Shown one piece after another: positions 21,314 to 33,278 of a stretch of DNA of 53,710 nt (position 1 is its first letter; each line of letters starts with the position of its first letter). Origin of the DNA: Priapulus caudatus (lineage: Eukaryota > Priapulida > Priapulimorpha > Priapulimorphida > Priapulidae); the NCBI RefSeq assembly GCF_000485595.1, contig NW_014577344.1, positions 171,732 to 225,441 of the forward strand. Reading direction: 5' to 3'. The notes beneath the pieces were generated by a model. It worked only from the letters and a program-made list of their open reading frames with translations, did no database searches and was not told where the DNA came from. Made by a program: the position numbers and the translations under genes.

Positions 21314-22614
21314 GGGGGGTTGATTCGCGCGAAGCGTGGAATCTGTACTTGTAGCATTAATTAAAACGGGAGACGTAATAAACAGTGCTCTCCTCACTCT
21401 CAATGGTTATCAATCAAACATATCAATCATAAATACCTGTAATATTTAATTGTATATTATTCCTTACAGTTATTTGAGTTTGAGCATTTCGCTTGCGAGA
21501 TTACTACTAAGATGGCGATTATTTTAGCGCCACCTGTTGACTAAATATCAGACCACAAATTATCTCATAATATTGACACTGTCTGTAGTGACACCTTAGA
21601 AATAATATAGATAATCTATATTATTTCTATGAGTGACACTAACCTCATAAAAAGTAGTCTTCAAAAGTCCAAGGGACTATAACGAAACTCGTGCATGTTT
21701 GCATGTATTATTTTTAAGAATATATATTGTCATCCAACAGAAAAAAGCACCAAGTGTGCTTACCTTCATGAATTAGAATGTGTAGGTAGGGTGTATGCAT
21801 TTATAAGCTGTAGGCCTAATGTGAAGTTTAACGTCACTAATTTTGTCGCAAAACAACACTTAATTGATAATAATTCTTGATTATAGAAATGTTCATTCAG
21901 CAATCCTATTGCATCATTTTCAGTAGAGCAATATTTATTACCTTGATGTGATCGATTCGTTGATTTCCTCAATGTGATAGAATTGTTCAATTTCTCGGTG
22001 TGGATCGATTCGCCGATCTTTTCAATGTTGATCGATGCGTTGAATTTCTGGACGTGCGCAGGACTCTATGTCAGCGACCATTGGTCGCTGCATGTCGCTT
22101 GGTAGTTGATCAGAACTCGAACAGAACCCTCTCGTTGCCATCGACGATTCACATCATCTGGATTCAGAAGAGATCTCCCCTTCTATCCTCTTCTATGAGC
22201 TTCTATCCCCGTTCTATTCCTCTGTCGAGTTTTCTCGTGGGGTGTGTGGGTGGGGGTGGGGGAGGGAGAGATAGCGACTTCTATTGTTCATGGTCATGGC
22301 GCTCAGGTAATTATATCAGGGGTGTCATAATATCAGGAGTAGATAATAGAAGATTCTATATTCTTCTATTATCTACTCCTGATAATATCAAGAGCGTATT
22401 AAGAAGGCTCTTAATATAAATATAAGTATACGTAATTATATTATTATTATATATTACGTATATAACTTATAATTATATATTACGTATTACATAAGTATAA
22501 TTAGTATATATACTCTAATTAATTAGTATTAAGAAAGCTTCTTAATACGCTCTTGATAATATATATCATAATATCATGAAGTGTATAAATATCATTATAT
22601 AAGTGTTATAGGCC

Positions 22615-22617
<3 letters not shown>
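21314..22617. other. Repeat-derived intergenic DNA with hairpins
   Basis: 21318-21385 resembles 22819-22885 (CGCGCGAAGC..., ATTAAAACGGGRGACGTAAT). A palindrome lies at 21588-21646 (GACAC...AATAATATAGAT / ATCTATATTATT...GTGTC type). 22241-22267 is a G4-type run. 22320-22570 contains nested inverted repeats (AGGAGTAGATAATAGAAGA and complement; AATATCAAGAGCGTATTAAG at 22388-22407 versus the complement near 22534-22560). No gene is seen. Confidence 0.6.

Positions 22618-22702
<85 letters not shown>
22618..22702. repeat. (AT)n microsatellite
   Basis: About 42 uninterrupted AT dinucleotides directly abutting the TIR element at 22707. Confidence 0.98.
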
Positions 22703-22706
<4 letters not shown>

Positions 22707-24155
22707 CAGGGGCCGCGGAACGATGTTTGAAGTCGGGGTGCTAAATTTGTTACGATCCAGTAGAGCGATTTTGTGATAGCGCCGGTGCTAGTGGTGGGTA
22801 CGAGAGGGGGTTGTCTCCTCCCGCGCGAAGCGCGGAAGCTCTATAGCACTAATTAAAACGGGGGACGTAATAATTAGTGCCGAAATGCCGGTACAGCGAT
22901 GTTTAAATGTTTTCACGAATTACACTTCCATGTGGTTTTATTTATTTCGGGGCACTGGCGGATCCGGGATTTCAATGATGGGATGAGAAACAGGCGGGGG
23001 GGTATACTATTAGTTCTCCCCAATGAAATTTTGAAAATGTAGATCACAGGAGATGGTATTTGAGGCACTTTTGAGCCTTATTCTGATTTACAGCACAGCC
23101 TTCATTCTGACTACGACAATTCTCTTTTTAGTAGAGTAATTCTCTTCATGATCAATAAGATGTGTAATCACTAAATATCACTATAACGAACCATACATTT
23201 TTAGTTTAAACTCTTTCTTGGAATTGTGAAAAAAGCTGCAAAAGGGCTGAAACCTGCTTTATCACTCAATTACATAATTTAACCCATGCATCAGGTTCCG
23301 TTTTGTACAGCCGCGCGACTATTATACTTAGCAATAATTAATTGGTATAATATACCAACACAATCATATTATGTGTAAAATATTGTTAGACCAGCAGAGG
23401 GAGGTGGGGGTGGCCAGCCACCCAATCCACCACCCCTCTTAATCCGCCACTGCGGGGGTATATAGTTTTGAATAGTGTTTGTACATAGTGAACTTTGCAC
23501 ATATGACATCAAAAGAGGAAGATGTGTATAAACGACCCATGTTCTTAACTTTCTTCATAAATCAAAATTCATCAGAATACTGAATAACACTTTAGCCCCA
23601 TAGCTGACGACACCATTATACAGGGCGGTATGGGGAGTCTGGGTTTTCAACAATGTATTCAGTACGTGGGTATATGGCCGTCATTTACGGTTATATTTTG
23701 GAATTGTGATTTTAGAACTGCATTTTCTCGTATTAAAAAAAATAAAAGATTGTTATATTATTCGAATAGCTTCAAGTTTTAACATTTATGTGGCAACATC
23801 TTGAGAATAAATCGTAATTATAAATAAATCGTTAAATCATCAAGTTGACGCACACCTTCTTCAAGTCCGATTTTTAGATTAAACGGTTTGTTTCACTTCA
23901 AAACAGAACGCCTGACAGAGCGTGAAAATATTCACTTGGTTAATGGAGAGTGAACTATTTTCTTTCTTTTTTTATTCAATAATTTTGTTGACTACCGTCC
24001 GCTCGATCGACCAGTTAACAGAACAATCCAGTCACGATCCTAAAAAACCCTTTCTTTCTTTTCTCTTTCCTCACTATCTCCCTCATTTAATTTTATGTGG
24101 CGTCAAAAAAGTGGGGGTGCCTGAGCCCCCTTAGCCCCCCGTTCCGCGGGCCCTG
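22707..24155. mobile_element. TIR element, 1.45 kb, CAGGG ends
   Basis: The left end CAGGGGCCGCGGAACG and the right end (complement CAGGGCCCGCGGAACG) match at 15 of 16 positions. It is flanked by (AT)n on the left and (TC)n on the right, so the target duplication cannot be read. No transposase was found. It contains the nested element at 22953-23452. Confidence 0.7.
22953..23452. mobile_element. Nested TIR element with 5-bp target duplication CGGGG
   Basis: 500 bp. Ends are CACTGGCGGAT and, read inward from the right, CAGTGGCGGAT. It is flanked by CGGGG (22948-22952 and 23453-23457). A partial second copy lies at 18178-18345. Confidence 0.78.
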
Positions 24156-24354
24156 ATCTCTCTCTCTCTCTCTCTCCCCAGCTAACACAAAAACGTTATT
24201 ATAACGTTTTTATAACGTTATGCAAAAGTTGTTATAACGATTTTTGTAACGTTTATATAACGTAAATATGTAGGGTTTTTATAACGTTTATATAACGTTT
24301 GTAAAAACGTTTTTATGTAACGTTAACATAACGTTATTGTATGGGCAACGTTGA
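24156..24354. repeat. (TC)n then AACGTT-rich palindromic repeat
   Basis: After ~10 TC units, 24193-24354 contains about a dozen AACGTT or TAACGTTA motifs at irregular 8-20 bp spacing, for example ATAACGTTTATATAACGTTT. The motif is self-complementary, so many small hairpins are possible. Confidence 0.8.
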
Positions 24355-26560
24355 AATATACGTATTTAACACTCTCACTTCACGCACTAACGTTTGATGT
24401 ATGATCACGGGCTGTTTTCTACTGAACAGCGTAATTGTATATGTGCGCGTTGGCGTGCGTGGGCAAAATTTAAAAATTATATACTAGATATATATATATA
24501 TATAATATTATATTAATGGAAAACAATAGCCATTCACTCCAACACACTCCCCACGCCCCGGTTGTACGCGAGTTTTTCTGAGCATATCTACACGTAGGAA
24601 TTGGTTTACGACATATAGAAACTGCTTAACTACAGTCAGCAATCACACCGCCCAAATTTTCTAAAAGCTAAAATACCGTCACTTCAGTAAAATTTATAAC
24701 TTACAATAAAAACGACATATTTACACACTATATACCTCATATTATATATATAGATATATTAATATATAGTATATATATATTATATTGTGTTGTATATCAG
24801 TTATATATGCTATATATATATATATTTCAATATCAACATCTAACAACATCAAAGTTGTAAATTTATAATGAAATTAGATTCGGTTATTTTAATCTTGCCT
24901 TATTGCACACATTAATACAATACAGTGTTAATTGCTGAATACAAACATCCAGATAGAACATTATTATATATACTATACACATATACATATGAAAATCACG
25001 AACCTTTCTATATAATTATTTCGAAGATAATATAAGCGATAATTACAATCAAGAGGCTAATAATACCTATTATAACTAGGAAGCTGAGCTATAATCAAGG
25101 TATTATTAGTCCTCGTTACTTATACATAGTGATAATTTATCCGAATACGCTTCTAGGTAAACATTGATTATATACATAGAGTTATATAGATAGTTAAATT
25201 AGCATAGATAGATAGTATTAACACAAACACATCATTGTATCAATCTCTCTCTGTGGGTGATTGTATATATATACATAAACTTCTTGGGCTTTTGATTTAT
25301 TCTCTCCTCCGCATTATGCCTCCTTACTATTTCTCTATGTAGTATCTCTCTCTCTCTCTGTGCTGTTGCTGTGTCTCTCTCTCGCCCACCTCTCCACATC
25401 TCCTCAGCACTGAGTGTTCCGGTATGGAGATGCCTTTTTGGTTATCCCATGTCACTGCACTCTCTCTCTTCTCCGAAAACAAAACGCTGCCACAAACTGT
25501 TACGTACGCACTCTATATCATATCATAATATTATTCTCTCTCTCTTATTATTCATCTATATCCTACTATAGTAATATCATTCGTTATCATAGTCATAATA
25601 GCATTTATGCATACTAAATTATTCTGCGTGACTGTGCAAAAATATAGAACTATACAGGACAGTTTAGTTACATGCTATATGGCCAGTATCAGGTTCATTT
25701 AATTACCTTCAACTCTGTCACTAAGTCCCTCCTGCCCCTCTCTCTCGCCCTTTTCTTCCCCGCCGTCTCCTCCTCCCCGCTCCCCTCCGTCCCCCTCTGC
25801 CTCCTCCTCCTCCTCCCCCTCCTCCCCCTCCGCTTTCTTGCCCCCCTGTACATCACTATACATACCTCCACTCCATGCCTTTCTGGATTCAAATCAGGTC
25901 AGACTCTCAGCTTGCGAGCCGGCTCCCCATCCACACTCTCCATGCAAGTTTCCGATCGCGGAAAGCGACTCCAGTCGTGCTTCAAACGAGAACAGCGCCA
26001 GCAGTATGAATAATAATCATGTAGGCACACTCGAATCTGCTGGTTACATGCTCCGCTCTCGCTCGCCACCACGCCACGCCACGCACACACACACACCACC
26101 ACACACACACACACTACCCACGCTCGCTCACCGTCTCCGCCCCACGCGCTCGCGCGTACTGCATATACAGAGCTAGCCTCTAAGAACCGTATACTTTCCC
26201 GCTAGTCGCCACGTTGTGAAGGAGCAAAGGGCTTTATTCTAAGCATACTATGTCCTTATACAACCAACTGACAAAGGCACGCCTGTCGGGACGTGGCCAC
26301 ACTTTACTTTAGCCATTTTAAAAATTCCACTGAACACTCACACCCTCCACCACTCACTCTTATAACACCATACGCTAACCAGCAGAAATCGGTATAATAA
26401 CTATTATGAGCCCAGCCTCACACACTCATATATTTTACCTCTGCGCCGCCCTCACTTGGTTGCCTCGACACCCCGTTTCCGCAATTCAAACACTTTCTGC
26501 ACCGGTACTATCCCACTCCTTACGCGCTACGTTTATCAGTTACGAGCTCCTATGCGTAAC
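24355..26560. other. AT-rich then pyrimidine-rich DNA; no gene seen
   Basis: TATATA-rich to ~25250, then TCTCTC, CTCCTCC (25730-25850) and CACAC-rich patches to ~26130. Short frames only. The sequence has the stuttering CTCTC/CACTCA texture also seen in the next array. Confidence 0.5.
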
Positions 26561-26564
26561 TGCT

Positions 26565-29180
26565 CCTGTAGCGAAGTATAATTGCGCCACACCTTTACAT
26601 ACCTCCTCCTCTCCACCTCAAGCTTCAAGTTTATGAGCACATGTGCAGGTCGTGAGCACATCCCACGATTACACATATATACACATAATGATTTAACATG
26701 AGGGTCAGAATTAAATATGTTAACATCAATTGCTTTCTCTGAGGAGTTATTTTGGTGCGGATTAGGATGAAATTTACTCACACTCGCCCGCACACTCACT
26801 AATTGATGCACAATAAGGTATACATATATTATCAAGTTTAATTTATGGACCCAGCACATTGTGAGCGTCGAATGGAGCACATCTCCAATGGCTGATGTAC
26901 CCACGCCTCACTCTGCACTCCAAATGATTAACACTCGCAGCTCAGAAATAAATAGTGTGTAGCTCCATATGTTTCTTGAAGGAGTTATTTTGTGCGGATT
27001 CACAAGATATCGGAAATTTCTGACCATGACGCGGAACTATATATTGAGAAATATACATCATTTCACTCCAAGTGGTAATTTCACTCACCGGTTCCCGACC
27101 CCGTGTGACTGGGAGCACATCTCGCAAATGCGATGTTAACACATATACTGACCACCAAATATTTATTACATGTGTCAGAAATAAATTACCTGTATACATC
27201 AATGCTGCTCGAGGAGTTATTTGGATGCGATGTCACAGGAATGCATGAAAGTTATAACACATGTACGCGAACTTACACTTCGAGAATGAATATAAATATA
27301 GTCACAATGTAGTTAATTTATGGAGCACATGTTGAGAGTCGGATGCGGCACGCACATCCACGATGTACACATCTTATACTGACCACATGATATCACTCAC
27401 ACACTGATCAGCACTAACACATGTAACATGGACACTGCTTTCTCTGAGGCACGTTATCTTGCGCCACTTACAGATGAATTTATCACACATGACGCCAACT
27501 TATAATCTCACACAAACTCCACTCACACTCTCTCCTCATCACGTGTTAATCTTATGGAGCCTACCTGTCTCACCCGATGGACCGACATCTCCAGCGATGA
27601 TCACCCCTACCACACCTATACTGACATCACCACTGTACTTAACATGAGTCAGAAATAATATATTAACATCCACTCTCTCTCTGAAGAGTTATTTTGGTTT
27701 TGCGATACAGATCACCTTCCCCCTCTACACCCATCGCACGCCAATATAATTCGAGAAAATCTATACACTATATTACATAAGTGTAATTTATGAGCACATG
27801 TCAGGTTCGCTGGACACATCTCAAGCGATGTACATACATAGACTGACCACCCTTCACTGCCCTCACATGCTCACGAAATACACTCACTCTCACACATCAA
27901 TGCTCTCTCTCGCCCGCAGTTATTTTGGTGCGCCTGCCGATTAGCAGCATGAACCACTCTCACTACAACATGACGGCACTCACTCAAGGTGAGAAACTCT
28001 ATACATATATTATCAAGTGTAATCTATGGAGCCACGCATGTCGAGCGTCGATGGGCGCACATCTCCAAGGCGATGTACACAGTCCCCCCTCCCTCACTTA
28101 ATGGTGTGAGTATGCACGTCAGAAATAAATATGTCAGATCGAGATGCTTTCGCTGACGGTAGTTTAGTTTGGTTACGATTACAGATGCATGTATCACAGC
28201 GACGCGCAACTATCCATCGCCACAAAATATACACGTTAGTATTATCAAAGTGTAATTTATGGAGCACATGTTGAGTCGACTGCGAGCACAATCTCCAAGG
28301 CGATGTACACATATCACTGACAGAAAATGTTAAATTGAGTCACCGACAAATAACACTCATGAACATCAATGCTTTCTCTGAGGAGTTATTCTCTCGCTCG
28401 CGCACTCACACACTCAATATTTCATCTCACGCAACGTAAGCACTGTAGGAATAGATATACTACGTCTCACTCACACTCCGCTACTCACTCGCAGGTCACA
28501 TCGTGAGGCTCCGATCGCGAGACATCTCCAAGGCGAGTAACACGAGTTACTAACAACATATGATTAACATGATCAGAAATTAATATCCATAAATCACTCT
28601 ATCGCTCTTCCTCCGAGGAGTTATTTTTTGGTGCGATTTACCAGAATGATAAATTTATAACATGACTCTAATATAATTTGAGAAAACTATAATACCTATT
28701 ATCAAGGTAAGTTATGGCAGCACATTGAGTGTCGATGGAGCACATCCCACACGCTCACCTCGTAACATATTACTCCACACATAATGATGTAACATGTTCA
28801 GCACACTCAACACTCCTTGTAACATCCAATGCTTTTACTTGAGGATTTATTTTGGTGCGATTTTAAGATGAAATTTATTACACATGATCACCTTGTATAA
28901 TACCGAGGAAAATTATACATATATTATCTAGTGTAATTTTATGGGCACATGTTCTGAGGTCTATGGCCAGAATGGTCCACGGGCGGAGTTGTACACACCC
29001 TGCTATAGGACACAAAATGATTTATACATGAGTTCATAAATAAATAGTATAACAATCAATGCTTTCTCTGAGGAGTTATTTTGGTGCGATTACAGATGAA
29101 ATTTATACACATGACGCCAATATAATTGAGAAAATATACATATATTATCAAGTGTAATCTATGGAGCACATGAAAGCCAT
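26565..29180. repeat. Noisy ~233-bp tandem array, about 11 copies
   Basis: The anchor CTCTGAGGAGTTATTTTGGT, exact or degraded, recurs near 26742, 26978, 27212, 27440, 27679, 27905, 28152, 28373, 28610, 28840 and 29070. Spacing is 221-247 bp. Each unit also carries ATATATTATCAAGTGTAAT, ATGGAGCACATG and CTCCAAGGCGATGTACACAT. The last copy is the cleanest. Middle copies carry insertions such as CACTCACTCTCAC. This looks like either diverged satellite DNA or poorly corrected long-read sequence. Confidence 0.85.
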
Positions 29181-29217
29181 GATACCTTGAACGAGCTTAT
29201 AGACGGGAGCAGAAACA

Positions 29218-30717
29218 ATGAAGAACTTTGTCAATAGTATAAATAGCCAACTACTAACTTTAGCTATTACTGTCAATACTAGAACGGCTGCAATAGTGCA
29301 ACTTCAGACTACAATAGATACGATGCTCTTAACCCTTCAAGATGTTACAAGCATTGTAGCTGATTTAGAACACTCACTAACTAGTTGTCTCACAGGTAAT
29401 CTACCTATATCTCTGGTGCCACCTTCGCATTTACAATTTTTTTTACATGGCATTAAACAGGTAATTACAAACTAACTTGCGATGCCTAAACCAGTAGACG
29501 ACACTATTCTTTACTACTATAGTTTGCTGCAAACAATAGTTATACCAGTTCAAAATTCCTTTCACGTACTAACATTTCTACCTCTTAAACATGTGGGACA
29601 AATTTTTTACATTTTCCAAATTTTACCGGCACCTGAGCATAATAATGGCACCCAAGCTAATGCTTATTACGTACTTGACAGAGAGTACATCGCTTTCGCG
29701 CAAGATAAGACACGCTATTTCTATCCTAAATCGGACTTGGTGCGTAAGTGCCTCCACGCAACGCATAATATCTGTCAGGCAGAATCTGAAATTTACTATG
29801 TTCAAGGGTCTAAAGACTGCCTAGTGGCACTCTTTCTAAAGCACACCACTCATATCCATTCATATTGCTAACGCAGAGTGAAGATTCTTTCTACCCCTAA
29901 ACATCTAGTTACGTATATTGGTAACGGTCACTGGTATGTGGTGCCAGTAAAACCGTTTTTGTTGACTATCTCGTGCCAGGCTACAAATAGCAATATACCT
30001 ATTGTTACAGATATACAAATAACATCTCGCCAACTTGTATCACTCCAATCAGGATGCAGTGCCCATTCCGCAGATCTTACCTTACCAAAATTTACTTCCA
30101 CGACACCTGTGAACCTCACCCAATCTCTATCCGAGATCTTGCCTAAACCGCTCCAAATGCCGACTATATGGGCCGATTTAGCACAGTTAGCAATAAAAAG
30201 GGGTAACGCCACTGACCGTATTCCTCAATCCGTCTTTCCCCGTAAACTCTATAAATCTCATGATCTAGATCTTGCGTATGACCACCTTAAAGATGCAATA
30301 GCTAACAGTAGACGCATTCTTGATAGTAGTGAAGCGGCTCAGAAAACCTTTCAGAGCACGCACATACGGTGGCATCAAATATTACTGTACGTAGCCATCG
30401 CAATAGCAACAATCGCCGTATTATACTACAGTTGTGCTCCACATCACCTTCTCCCACGTTTTTGTAAACCGCGTACCAGCACCGTACCTACCCACACCGT
30501 CGTACAACCTCCCGTTCAACCTGTGTTGCAACCCATCTCTGCCACGACCCCCTTCATTCAACCACGCGTATATCCCTTAATACAGCAGGACGTGATAAAT
30601 AATGAGACACGCGAAAGAACACGTTCTCATTCGCTTGAAAGCGCCAATAATAGAGAAGAAATTGACATGAAAACGCTCTCGCGTACTAAATGCTATGCAA
30701 AGAAATATGCAGACTAG
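29218..30717 (+). pseudogene. Baculovirus-F-like retroelement envelope remnant
   Basis: One reading frame of ~500 codons, interrupted by TAA at 29473-29475 and 29869-29871 with no shift of frame. The order of features fits the C-terminal part of F-type fusion envelopes of errantivirus-like LTR elements. First comes a heptad-rich helix near 29250-29390 and a SHLQFFLHGI segment. A Cys-containing globular part follows (YYVQGSKDCLVALF, then FLLTISCQA). Near 30375-30435 a membrane span (LLYVAIAIATIAVLYYS) precedes a Pro-rich cytoplasmic tail. The 5' portion with the cleavage site and fusion peptide is missing, since the frame begins next to the tandem array. It is not expected to make a functional protein. 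Confidence 0.7.
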
Positions 30718-31019
30718 AATACTCCGTAGTCTTTAAGGATAACGGTGCACATGCGAGGTATTTGTTACCATATAGTTATTCACACATATTCTACTTGACA
30801 CGCACAGCGTGCACCATTGTATGTTATATGTCACTTCACCGGCGGCACTATCTAACAGTCAGTCCATATTTGTGCGTTTCAATAAGCACCCTATTATTAT
30901 GCGGCACTAACAGCCGCCACCATTCACATAACGGCGCAATAGACCACATCTTAAAGTGTCATCTTTTGAGCACCAGCAGTTACCAACCACATTAGCAGCA
31001 GCGGACCACGACAAGAGAC
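30718..31019. other. Spacer between envelope remnant and next ORF
   Basis: About 300 bp with no clear frame. It could be 3' retroelement sequence. Confidence 0.4.
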
Positions 31020-31607
31020 ATGAGCACAACGCAGATCCTCGCCGCCTCCCACCAGGCATCATCGACCGGCCAGACGAGCAGCGCTCCCTACGGCAATGAC
31101 GACGCCCTCCAGGTATCGCCACCGCTCCGCCCGACGCCGTACTGCGCCGTCCGACGCCGTACTGCTCCGCCCGACGCCGTACCGCTCCGCCCGACGCCGT
31201 ACTGCGCCGTCCGACGCCTCAACGCAGAGCCGGCCGCTCAGGGGAAGCCACTGGAGGAGCGCGCTAGCACCAATGAGCCGCCAGCCTTTCTGCCGCTCGA
31301 AGTGCAGCCACCAGCCTGCACGCCTCCCCGCAGGGAGTCCCCGCCAAACTGGGGCAATTTCACAACAGACAGCACCACACGATATCCAACCGACGGACCC
31401 CCATCTCCAAGGCCACGCCTTATCTATAAGGGCGCCCCAGGCGCAATTTGCTACAGCCCCTGGACGCACTTTATCTGGGATGTGGAACGCTTTAGGTGGG
31501 CCAACCCAGGCCTAACTGTCGTCCACCTAAGTGACGACAGTACAAGCATTTTCATTGTACCAATTGAAGACGCACCACTGATCGGAGTTGCCCTGGAAGA
31601 TCAATAG
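31020..31607 (+). CDS. 195-aa hypothetical protein with internal repeats
   Basis: ATG at 31020 to TAG at 31605-31607. The protein is Pro- and Ala-rich. Residues ~35-70 are a short tandem repeat (PLRPTPYCAVRR) encoded by an ~18/36 bp GC-rich repeat (GCTCCGCCCGACGCCGTA). The C-terminal half (FIWDVERFRWANPGL, VVHLSDDSTSIFIVPIED) looks globular. GC content is clearly higher than in the flanks. It is 300 bp downstream of the envelope remnant on the same strand, so it may be a retroelement accessory ORF. I do not recognise a family. Confidence 0.5.
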   Translation: MSTTQILAASHQASSTGQTSSAPYGNDDALQVSPPLRPTPYCAVRRRTAPPDAVPLRPTPYCAVRRLNAEPAAQGKPLEERASTNEPPAFLPLEVQPPACTPPRRESPPNWGNFTTDSTTRYPTDGPPSPRPRLIYKGAPGAICYSPWTHFIWDVERFRWANPGLTVVHLSDDSTSIFIVPIEDAPLIGVALEDQ

Positions 31608-32202
31608 CGGCACCAGCGACTACCATTAAGACGACCACTATGCTGAAAGTTTGCATTTTTTATATTTTTTTTTTACTTATAATCCTAGTTAACTGCACAA
31701 TTATTTTCTTAAAAAAAAGATATATATATATATATATTATAATAATACAAAATAAATAAAACTATATACGATTATAAACCAAATAAAACATATCAATAGA
31801 TGAATCAAAATCAAATAAATATTCTACTTAGTTAAAGTAAACGTTAGTTAAGTTAGTTAAGGTAGTCAGGTATTATGTTTTGATGTTGTGTTATACTATA
31901 TTACTTGAGGACAACGTTTATAATTATATGCATAATAAAGAAATAATTTTTGTATGGCTCATGCCCGTGACAAATAAGTTAACAAAACAAAACAAATTAA
32001 TAATCATAATATTAACAATCAAAATACCTAGCTAATACTAATGCACGTACACCCTTAAAGGGACAGTAGCATCTAGGATTTTACTGCATACAACTGTACT
32101 TACTGTATAACAAATCGTCTATACCCACACGTATTTGTTACCAGATACCTAATTTAATTGTTATAATTATTTACACATCAACGCTACGAAATTTGAACGG
32201 CG
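31608..32202. other. AT-rich spacer, no gene seen
   Basis: Low-complexity AT-rich DNA with a short (AT)n near 31722. A GTTAGTTAAGTTAGTTAAGG repeat lies near 31843-31862. Confidence 0.5.
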
Positions 32203-32663
32203 CCATGACACCCGCGACCGTGCTGCCACTCCGAAAAAGTTGCGTATTTGACAATTTATTTTGCAGGTTACTGACCGAAGGCTAATCACAAAGGTGCAAT
32301 TATATTTATACCTAAATGCTATTTAACCGAACGATATTCATTTTAGGGCAAATTTATCCATATTATAACTGAAACTATATGTCGTTTATAAGATATTACA
32401 ATCCTTTTGCTTTTAAATGAATAAATAAGAAACATCCTGGGTCTGTAGCCCTTGGCTGGAAAGTGGTTTTGCGCAACTTATCAGATCGTGCGCTTTGAGT
32501 GGCGCCACCGTCGTTGTAATCAAACCGTAGTCGTTAATTTTAAAACATTTTTTAATAATATTTCTAATGGTGATTGAACCATGAAACTTTTTATGTAGCG
32601 TAATTATAACCTAAATTAGCTGAAAATAACCCTAGAACCTAGAGTAAACTCCCCTTTTAAATA
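32203..32663. repeat. Left arm of ~460-bp inverted repeat
   Basis: Inverted copy of 39028-39496. Shared blocks include CACCCGCGACCGTGCTGCCA-type ends, TTTAACCGAACGATATTCAT, TATAAGATATTACAATCCTT and CCCTAGAACCTAGAGT. The arms are diverged but continuous, and they enclose ~6.4 kb. Confidence 0.85.
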
Positions 32664-32767
32664 TTTTGGTAAAGGTAGCACGCAACAAAAGAAAACATGT
32701 ATTCAAGTAAATGCGACGCCACTATGGACGTTGTTCGCCGCATTGGTGCGGCTTACAACTTTTTTTG

Positions 32768-33250
32768 ATGGGGGGGATAATGTAATGCCGGGAAATTAGA
32801 CAATAGGGGGTAGCTAGAAATAATTTGTGGACGGGCGCCTTTGTTAAACCCGCGGCAACTGACCGGAACACTTGCACATCACGTGGTCACGACGACAGCC
32901 TGTTGCGAGCGGGCTGGAGCCGTATTGGCCGAGCGAAGACAATAGGCCACGGATTTGCGCGCAACAGTGTAAAACCCGCGCGCACGGTAAAAGCGTTCTT
33001 CTTACCATTACACGAATTATTATTTGCTCGCACTGCGTTTGTGACGACCAGCTGAACATTAGAATCGTAAGTTACGTTTCATGTAGCGCGCAACCCTGTG
33101 TACACGTCATGCCCTTCGTGGGATTATACATTAGTTAAGAATTACTAGATGATCGCTTGAATACGTACCTATCTGTGTCGTGTTGTTTATGTGTATATGA
33201 CAGACGTTAGCCGTAAGGTGTACACACACCCACACGTACTACTATACGTA
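32768..33250. other. LTR-like patch with polypurine tract (candidate)
   Basis: GATGGGGGGGATAA at 32768-32781 resembles a polypurine tract and is followed by TGTAATGCCGGG, a possible LTR start. No second copy exists in the window, so this cannot be confirmed. It could be a 3' LTR of the envelope-bearing element or a 5' LTR of the BEL/Pao fragment downstream. Confidence 0.25.
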
Positions 33251-33278
33251 CGATGACAATAGTCAGGTCTCTGTGTTA

